Translations under genes and position numbers: made by a program
Source: Ancistrus triradiatus
Taxonomy: Eukaryota; Chordata; Actinopteri; Siluriformes; Loricariidae
Assembly: GCA_025084515.1 (NCBI GenBank)
Contig: JAJAGP010000550.1
Span: 1 to 64,000 of the forward strand
Direction: 5' to 3'
DNA length: 64,000 bases
Shown here: piece after piece, positions 63,589 through 64,000 of the stretch
Layout: every line of letters starts with the position of its first letter
How positions within the stretch are numbered: position 1 is the first letter of the stretch
Notes under the pieces: model-generated
Databases searched by the model: none
What the model saw: only the letters and a program-made list of their open reading frames with translations
What the model was told of the DNA's origin: nothing

Positions 63589-63596
<8 letters not shown>
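29453..63596 (-). CDS. myo18b: myo18b, unconventional myosin XVIIIB: tail half (17 exons, 3' part of gene)
   Basis: Myosin XVIIIB is a muscle-enriched class XVIII myosin needed for sarcomere assembly; its long tail dimerises as a coiled coil. The window holds the last 17 coding exons, read right to left: 63477..63596, 62100..62205, 60614..60738, 57297..57451, 56969..57092, 54999..55199, 54528..54654, 52376..52480, 51008..51169, 46269..46382, 46075..46191, 44031..44114, 41962..42099, 41158..41343, 36575..36708, 30933..31112, 29453..30359. All splice phases agree, giving about 1027 residues. Residues 1-660 are heptad-rich (for example [37 protein letters not shown]); the rest is a Ser/Arg-rich tail. 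The C-terminal motifs [30 protein letters not shown] and a final MKKYLRK match MYO18B as I recall it; MYO18A has a different short C-terminus. The motor and IQ region lie beyond the right edge. One base too many in exon 54528..54654 breaks the frame. Confidence 0.93.
30402..30872 (-). mobile_element. Tc1-like family K, internally deleted copy in a myo18b intron
   Basis: Both ends read CAGTACTGTGCAAAA and are TA-flanked. The inside holds worn transposase on the minus strand (TTTTTCAATGATCTTCATTC). Confidence 0.82.
30933..31112 (-). CDS. myo18b: myo18b coding exon p (Ser-rich tail)
   Basis: The exon is 180 nt. One base completes Arg, then [20 protein letters not shown] to DTISTYSF, and two bases (AG) are left over. 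They pair with the A that opens the last exon. The acceptor is TTACAG and the donor GTGATC. Confidence 0.88.
31165..32570 (+). mobile_element. Tc1-like family A, copy with a foreign insert
   Basis: The 5' half (GATGCTCATCAGGCTGG to TTCTAAAGGACAATG, 31165..31770) and the 3' half (GGCCAAGTCCTGACCTTAGT to TCAGATGGTGTTTTAGG, 32185..32570) are separated by about 400 bp of unrelated sequence. Confidence 0.75.
31768..32170. mobile_element. Insert in family A copy, short TIR-like ends
   Basis: The edges TAATAATCCAATAACTGC and GATCGGATTATTAAGTGC are partly inverted copies (both contain GGATTATTA on one strand). An inner pair, GGTTGCCAGATC and CCTGGCAACTG, is also inverted. No coding. Confidence 0.5.
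32571..33473. other. myo18b intron sequence, no exon accepted
   Basis: One minus-strand open stretch at 32725..32916 ends [15 protein letters not shown] but does not join myo18b phases. Nothing else seen. Confidence 0.5.
33474..34420. mobile_element. DNA transposon, family M, about 250-bp inverted ends
   Basis: The outer parts (GCATTCCAAAAACAGTTAAG, GGAGATCTCCAGTTTGT-type blocks, ATTGTTCCTCAAAG) are inverted with respect to 34150..34420 (TTTGAGGAACATTC, CTCCTCAATGTCTCAG, AAGTTTTTTGGAATGTG). The core holds transposase remnants ([33 protein letters not shown]). Confidence 0.75.
34830..35288 (+). mobile_element. 3' end of a fish L2-like non-LTR element with (TTGAC)n tail
   Basis: GGTTTCTTCCTCATAACACT, CTTGCCACTGTCGCCCTAGG, TTGCTTTGAGACAGTGCTCC, TATAAATAAATTTGACTTG: the conserved 3' region of a common teleost retroelement. 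The coding part is absent. Confidence 0.75.
35289..36574. other. myo18b intron, nothing recognised
   Basis: Two open stretches were looked at, 35640..35912 and 36271..36459 on the minus strand. Neither has a domain, and both lack compatible splice phases. Confidence 0.5.
36575..36708 (-). CDS. myo18b: myo18b coding exon o (end of coiled coil)
   Basis: The exon is 134 nt, phase 0 in, two bases out, reading [35 protein letters not shown] and then the acidic-Ser ESSDESDTE. The coiled coil ends here. The acceptor is TCATAG and the donor GTACGA. Confidence 0.93.
36749..37275 (-). mobile_element. Tc1-like family K, split by family J
   Basis: It opens TACTGTGCAAAAGTCTTAGG and runs to GGTCTCAAATACGGGC; the family-K text is broken after TGACCATATA and resumes at TTTGTCACTCCATAATACTC. 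Confidence 0.8.
36826..37008 (+). repeat. Family J repeat inserted in family K
   Basis: CATTTAGCAGATGCCCTTAT to CCTTAACCACTAGACCACC, complete; CCATAT stands at both edges as a possible target duplication. Confidence 0.82.
37300..37985 (-). repeat. Unnamed dispersed repeat, family Q, copy 2 (inverted)
   Basis: Read on the minus strand it gives GCATTATGAAACTGGCATAA, GCATTCATGTTTAATAAGC, GAGAAAACTCTTTCTAGATC and AAACAGGTTGAATAATC, in the same order as the copies at 21890 and 55945. Confidence 0.7.
38070..38900 (+). mobile_element. Tc1-like family O, decayed
   Basis: End motif GTCCAGTATATTATTGGCAC; transposase remnants include [20 protein letters not shown] and the C-terminus [20 protein letters not shown], which keeps the catalytic Glu context. 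Confidence 0.78.
39200..39560 (+). mobile_element. Tc1-like 5' fragment with helix-turn-helix, family P
   Basis: An open stretch from ATG 39337 reads to [20 protein letters not shown] then [18 protein letters not shown], a paired-type HTH as in Tc1 transposase N-termini. A C9 run lies at about 39207. The rest of the transposase is missing. Confidence 0.6.
39561..40659. other. myo18b intron, no gene seen
   Basis: Unique-looking sequence; short family-E-like text near 40490..40550 (GGAACGTATCCCCATCATAA). Confidence 0.45.
40660..40955 (+). mobile_element. Tigger-like family E, 3' fragment
   Basis: GATGGATTTGTTGGAACG, CAGGGAGCACCTGTACAATA, GACATTATTCCTTATGG and GGTTCTCGATAAGCC match the end of copy 3; the terminal CAGTGGTACC is lost. 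Confidence 0.75.
41158..41343 (-). CDS. myo18b: myo18b coding exon n
   Basis: Sixty-two codons, phase 0 to 0, reading [20 protein letters not shown], then [20 protein letters not shown] to RRRMDL. The acceptor is CTGCAG and the donor GTAATC. Confidence 0.93.
41740..41925 (+). repeat. Unnamed dispersed repeat, family S
   Basis: Matches 12440..12690: AACAAAAACACAAACTATAA, AGCTTCCCTCACTAATC, ACGATGTGAAAAAG, GATGTGAAAAGGCCTTA. Confidence 0.7.
41962..42099 (-). CDS. myo18b: myo18b coding exon m
   Basis: Forty-six codons, phase 0 to 0, reading [20 protein letters not shown] to QRGQIKRFE, a strongly conserved block of the class XVIII tail. The acceptor is TCTCAG and the donor GTCAGC. An acceptor six bases further in is also possible. 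Confidence 0.9.
42194..43545 (+). mobile_element. Tc1-like family B, copy 4, 3' TIR replaced
   Basis: TIR CAGTGGAGCAAAAAAGTATT; transposase start ATGGCCAAGACCAAAGAGCT at 42466; DDE traces near 42870..43330 (DPKHTAR text, [10 protein letters not shown]). It runs to TTTAATAATCCAACAATATG, where a palindrome takes over. Confidence 0.88.
43536..43609. repeat. Perfect 74-bp palindrome around an (AT)n core
   Basis: Arms AATCCAACAATATGTATGTA and its exact complement TACATACATACATATTGTTG then GATT, with (TA)n between. Every position I paired from both ends matches. It could extrude a cruciform. Confidence 0.9.
43618..43856 (-). mobile_element. Tc1-like family F, end fragment
   Basis: It shares TTTTCCACGACCACAGGATG, TCACTGCATCAGTTAGGGTT and the TIR CACCGCCTGGCCAAAAAAAG (reversed) with the copy at 27640. 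Confidence 0.8.
43877..43897. repeat. (CA)n microsatellite
   Basis: Short clean run. Confidence 0.9.
44031..44114 (-). CDS. myo18b: myo18b coding exon l
   Basis: Twenty-eight codons, phase 0 to 0, reading [20 protein letters not shown] to SLQEQ. The acceptor is TTCTTAG and the donor GTACGA. The exact 5' end is chosen by phase. Confidence 0.87.
44175..44600 (+). mobile_element. Tc1-like family A, 5' end fragment
   Basis: GTTTGTGAACCTTCTAGCAT, TTTTCACACAAGTCCTAAAA, then the HTH part CTAAACCATCTGAGTTTGG. It ends near GTCACAAAAGAAGG. Confidence 0.78.
44659..45205. repeat. 32-bp minisatellite, about 17 units, open on both strands
   Basis: The unit is AATACTTTTGGCC plus a G/T-rich half ending TGTCCC, 30 to 34 bp each. 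Variant units with CACATTTTGGATTGTGTC recur (units 2, 11, 13), which suggests higher-order copying. Because the unit holds no stop in several frames, open stretches of 158 to 191 codons exist on both strands; they are by-products, not genes. Confidence 0.9.
45206..45554. other. myo18b intron, nothing recognised
   Basis: No open frame or repeat identified. Confidence 0.5.
45555..45940 (+). mobile_element. Tc1-like family A, internal fragment
   Basis: Transposase middle: [60 protein letters not shown]. No ends. Confidence 0.8.
46075..46191 (-). CDS. myo18b: myo18b coding exon k
   Basis: Thirty-nine codons, phase 0 to 0, reading [20 protein letters not shown] to KKHKALIAQ. The acceptor is TCTCAG and the donor GTCTGT. 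The intron to exon j is only 77 bp. Confidence 0.93.
46269..46382 (-). CDS. myo18b: myo18b coding exon j
   Basis: Thirty-eight codons, phase 0 to 0, reading [20 protein letters not shown] to CKHKSL. The acceptor AACTAG follows a (TG)n run of about 60 bp; the donor is GTGAGA. Confidence 0.92.
46390..46451. repeat. (CA)n microsatellite at a myo18b acceptor
   Basis: About 60 bp; on the transcribed strand it is (TG)n directly before AACTAG of exon 46269..46382. Confidence 0.95.
46487..46806 (-). mobile_element. Tc1-like family K, partial
   Basis: TIR AGTACTGTGCAGAAGTGTTA; minus-strand transposase remnants ([20 protein letters not shown]). The right end is lost. Confidence 0.78.
46868..47680 (+). 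mobile_element. Tc1-like family A, left part of a copy split by the RTE LINE
   Basis: TIR-side text GGGTTTGTGAACCCTTTC, CACACAAGTCCTAAAAGTAG, a decayed transposase 5' half, then a jump to the 3' end (AATTCCTCCAAGCTGATGTG, TTTGTCTCAATTC). It is cut at CTCTTTATCT by the LINE. Confidence 0.82.
47681..50637 (-). mobile_element. RTE-type non-LTR retrotransposon (LINE), nearly full length
   Basis: Reading right to left there is an apurinic-type endonuclease ([18 protein letters not shown], 50269..50490). Next come a linker, then reverse transcriptase ([38 protein letters not shown], catalytic FADD at about 48456..48467). The C-terminal RTE signature follows ([40 protein letters not shown]). The (TCT)n stretch at 47681 is the 3' tail. 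It is inserted in a family-A Tc1 copy. Confidence 0.9.
47708..50490 (-). pseudogene. RTE polyprotein (endonuclease + reverse transcriptase), disabled
   Basis: The domains are in order but the frame is broken. A TAG at 48570..48572 interrupts RT where related elements have Glu (SFKV, stop, VGLHQGS). The frame also changes at about 48160, between the KSVRSAV and MSGVLCDK parts, and again near 49000 and 50270. The endonuclease and RT motifs remain clear, so insertion was moderately recent. Confidence 0.85.
50638..50706 (+). mobile_element. Right end of the same family-A copy
   Basis: AAATGATGTTTTAGGTCATA, AATTCTAAAGGTTTCACAAT and CCAAGCCCCACTGCA resume the element exactly where the LINE's 5' end stops. 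Confidence 0.82.
51008..51169 (-). CDS. myo18b: myo18b coding exon i
   Basis: Fifty-four codons, phase 0 to 0, reading [20 protein letters not shown], then [15 protein letters not shown], a Gly/Pro/Asn-rich linker and [10 protein letters not shown]. The acceptor is GTTTAG and the donor GTAGGT. Confidence 0.93.
51355..51430 (+). mobile_element. Family-H-like terminal fragment
   Basis: CTGGCCACTATATTAGAGAC resembles the family-H end CTAAATGGACACTTTATTCG; too short to place further. Confidence 0.45.
52339..52366. repeat. (TG)n microsatellite next to a myo18b donor
   Basis: It lies 10 bp beyond the donor of exon 52376..52480. Confidence 0.92.
52376..52480 (-). CDS. myo18b: myo18b coding exon h
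   Basis: Thirty-five codons, phase 0 to 0, reading [20 protein letters not shown] to LIATLCEQ, highly conserved myosin XVIII tail. The acceptor (TG)nTTTTCAG lies on a short TG run, and the donor GTAATC is soon followed by a (CA)n run on the same strand. Confidence 0.93.
52505..52560 (+). repeat. Unit of a diverged intronic repeat
   Basis: CTATTATTGTGGGACTTTCT then ATTGACATAGTATTACTATA; related units recur at 53990..54460 beyond a Tc1 insertion. Confidence 0.6.
52648..53930 (-). mobile_element. Tc1-like family A, longest copy
   Basis: TIR TGGTGCTTGAAAGTATGTGA on the left; minus-strand transposase C-terminus to HTH ([40 protein letters not shown], then KTRKKTFFRKGY-like worn frames). The right-hand TIR is missing, so the copy lacks its 5' end. 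Confidence 0.85.
53945..54465 (+). repeat. Diverged tandem repeat of about 130 bp in a myo18b intron
   Basis: Units share a TTCTAT...GTGG.GACTTTC..TTGACAT.AT..TTACT.TAGCTC pattern (about 54000, 54100, 54225, 54325) and end with CACACTAACCTTAACC. Confidence 0.6.
54528..54654 (-). CDS. myo18b: myo18b coding exon g, with an apparent 1-nt frameshift
   Basis: The exon is 127 nt (42 codons plus one base), although both neighbours need phase 0 on either side. The first part reads MQVRFEMEM. From about 54629 the conserved continuation ([15 protein letters not shown] then QKSSQRR) is in the next frame, so one extra base sits in the TCTCTCTCAT stretch at about 54621..54630. The acceptor is TTTAAAG and the donor GTAAGC. 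Either an assembly or sequencing slip or a true mutation would explain it. Confidence 0.85.
54999..55199 (-). CDS. myo18b: myo18b coding exon f
   Basis: Sixty-seven codons, phase 0 to 0, reading [20 protein letters not shown], a short break with Pro residues ([13 protein letters not shown]), then [20 protein letters not shown] to QQREQ. The acceptor is AAGTAG and the donor GTAGTA. Confidence 0.92.
55660..55735 (+). mobile_element. Short retroelement tail
   Basis: AATGCTCCATTGTAATAAAT then GCAGAAATAAATCTGACTTT resembles the tail of 34830..35288. Confidence 0.55.
55945..56545 (+). repeat. Unnamed dispersed repeat, family Q, copy 3
   Basis: GGCGTCCCTAGAGATTTATG, GGTCTGCATTATGAAACTGG, GCATTCGTGTTTAATAAGCT, AACTATTTCTAGATC, GCGCCTCCCCCAGGTCCTAG. 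Confidence 0.75.
56969..57092 (-). CDS. myo18b: myo18b coding exon e
   Basis: The exon is 124 nt. One base completes Arg, then [20 protein letters not shown] to SLRRTLK, phase 0 out. The acceptor TAG directly abuts a (TG)n run of about 60 bp, with no separate polypyrimidine tract. Confidence 0.9.
57093..57153. repeat. (CA)n microsatellite at a myo18b acceptor
   Basis: On the transcribed strand (TG)n runs straight into TAG of exon 56969..57092. Confidence 0.95.
57297..57451 (-). CDS. myo18b: myo18b coding exon d
   Basis: The exon is 155 nt, phase 0 in, two extra bases out. It reads [20 protein letters not shown] and ends AHELDRKQR. The acceptor is GTGCAAG and the donor GTGTGT. Confidence 0.9.
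57600..58046 (+). mobile_element. Tc1-like family H, left part, split by family B
   Basis: GCTCACTGACTTCATTAGGA to ATCACACGGCAGCAACTCAATG; the text continues at 59683 after the B element. Confidence 0.75.
58047..59682 (+). mobile_element. Tc1-like family B, copy 5, both TIRs present
   Basis: CAGTGGGGCAAGTATTTGG at the left and, reversed, CAGTGGGGCAAAAAGTAAT at the right, with TA at each side. Transposase start ATGGCCAAGACCAAAAAGAG at 58420. About 1.64 kb with many single-base indels, so no intact frame. Confidence 0.9.
59641..59872 (+). repeat. Tandem duplication across the B/H junction
   Basis: About 115 bp (CAATCAGTGCTGATC, TTGCCCCACTGTAGG, CCTACTGGAAGTGCAAACCG, ATCAGAATGG) is repeated once, from about 59755 to 59872, with small differences. 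Confidence 0.85.
59683..60430 (+). mobile_element. Tc1-like family H, right part
   Basis: GCAAACCGAGCATCAGAATG, CTAGGGTTTAAAGAGAATGG, GTGTAATGATGTGGGAAATT and ATCTCAATCCAATAGAGCAC, then GGTCTAGCTCGGTGTACCTA. These are the HTH, catalytic and end parts of the transposon. Confidence 0.82.
60614..60738 (-). CDS. myo18b: myo18b coding exon c
   Basis: The exon is 125 nt. Two bases complete Glu, then [20 protein letters not shown] to LLDTK, leaving in phase 0. The acceptor is GTTTCAG and the donor GTCCTT, which is a weak donor. Confidence 0.9.
61240..62010 (-). mobile_element. Tc1-like family G, decayed
   Basis: Shares AGAGATCTTTGACTGCTAGA-type text and ACCAAGAGGTACACTAGCC with 29200..29240. The minus strand has [20 protein letters not shown], a worn transposase piece. 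Confidence 0.65.
62100..62205 (-). CDS. myo18b: myo18b coding exon b
   Basis: The exon is 106 nt, entered in phase 0 and left with one extra base. It reads [20 protein letters not shown] and ends ...CGVAT plus G. That G joins the AG at the start of exon c to give Glu. The acceptor is CTGTAG and the donor GTAACA. Confidence 0.88.
62285..62400 (+). repeat. Dispersed fish repeat tail
   Basis: CCAGGATTTGAACTAACAGG then CACTCACCACTGTGCCACC is a common fish retroelement phrase that looks tRNA-like but has no cloverleaf. Confidence 0.5.
62488..63346. mobile_element. TIR element of about 860 bp, no coding
   Basis: The ends CCATAGACATAATATACTTA...GCCATATTGGTCCAGGCAA and, inverted, TTGCCTGGACCAATATGGGG...CCTAAGTCTATGG form worn TIRs of about 85 bp. 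TGGTCCCAAC stands at both outer edges. It encloses a further inverted pair. Confidence 0.7.
62644..62765. repeat. AT-rich inverted repeat inside the TIR element
   Basis: AATAGATTAGCAATAGTAAA and its exact complement TTTACTATTGCTAATCTATT lie about 80 bp apart. Confidence 0.85.
63477..63596 (-). CDS. myo18b: myo18b coding exon a (first in window)
   Basis: Forty codons, phase 0 to 0, reading [20 protein letters not shown] and on to KENKELQ. It is amphipathic coiled coil. The acceptor TACAG sits directly on a (TG)n tract and the donor is GTGGAC. No further exon is evident between it and the right edge. Confidence 0.9.

Positions 63597-63597
<1 letters not shown>

Positions 63598-63636
<39 letters not shown>
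63598..63636. repeat. (CA)n microsatellite at a myo18b acceptor
   Basis: On the transcribed strand (TG)n precedes TACAG of exon 63477..63596. Confidence 0.95.
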
Positions 63637-63639
<3 letters not shown>

Positions 63640-64000
63640 CATCTTTATCAAGTCAGATTTTACAACCCAAATCAGATACAGGGACAGTACGGAAATGCAC
63701 AATAAACAAAAAAAATTAAATCTTGTATCCAGACTAGTGGTGTCCCAACAGGGTACTAGAGCCTCCTGTCAATTGTACAGTTTTCCCCAATAAACTTATC
63801 CTTTCACTCTAATACTGTAATCGCTTACATATGTCATCATTACATTCACACATTCATATAAAGCTTCATTCGATTCCAATAACTCCTTCTTGGTGAGTTA
63901 TTTTTCTTTGTCCTTAGACTAGGGGCAGAGCTGGGGATTCATAGTCAAAGAGTCTTATGGTGATCAGAGACGTTGGGTTGCTGATGTCTCATGTGATCCC

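Noticed and set aside
63800..63895. Possible further myo18b exon (KKELLESNEALYE-like reading)
   Set aside because: No acceptor or donor in the right phase; the neighbouring codons contain no coiled-coil continuation.
1..64000. CRISPR array, bacterial operon or phage
   Set aside because: The repeats are transposons and microsatellites, the genes have vertebrate introns, and no direct-repeat/spacer pattern occurs.

Overview
The window is vertebrate nuclear DNA, almost certainly from a teleost fish. It has GT-AG introns and long (CA)n runs. It also has a dense layer of decayed Tc1/mariner elements, an RTE-type LINE and the fish-typical tails and TIR elements. A catfish or other otophysan would fit the Tc1 load, but that is only a guess. 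No bacterial operon, CRISPR array, rRNA or convincing tRNA was seen.

Two genes are secure. (1) On the minus strand, 63596 down to 29453, lie the last 17 coding exons of myo18b (unconventional myosin XVIIIB). They encode about 1027 residues: some 660 of coiled-coil tail, then the Ser-rich C-terminal region. All exon phases join. One exon (54528..54654) carries one extra base that breaks the frame; it is either an assembly error or a real lesion. The motor domain lies beyond the right edge. (2) On the plus strand, about 24265..25740, lies a complete npm2 (nucleoplasmin 2) gene. It has a TATA box, one non-coding and eight coding exons, a 185-residue product and a poly(A) signal. The two genes converge.

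Two weaker gene signals lie on the minus strand. A CpG-rich block at about 11310..11660 holds a signal-peptide first exon (11499..11583). It may be sez6l exon 1, because SEZ6L lies next to and downstream of MYO18B in human. At 27395..27519 there is an orphan terminal-exon-like signal with an acceptor, a short open end, a stop and AATAAA.

The rest is repeats. Left arm (1..24 kb): Tigger-like elements with TIR CAGTGGTACCTCGG, several Tc1 families, a 582-bp foldback element, one full-length Tc1 copy (19884..21438) and a long unnamed repeat (21890..22870). Middle (25.7..41 kb) and right (41..64 kb): more Tc1 families between and inside myo18b introns. Also here are a 3-kb RTE LINE nested in a Tc1 copy, a 17-unit minisatellite open on both strands, a perfect 74-bp palindrome and an 860-bp TIR element.

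Two observations stand out. Four myo18b acceptors sit directly on (TG)n tracts, the arrangement known to make exon inclusion variable. There are also many layered insertions (RTE in Tc1, Tc1 in Tc1, SINE-like in Tigger-like) whose order can be read. No clear new biochemical system was found; the novelty lies in unnamed repeat families and splice-site architecture.
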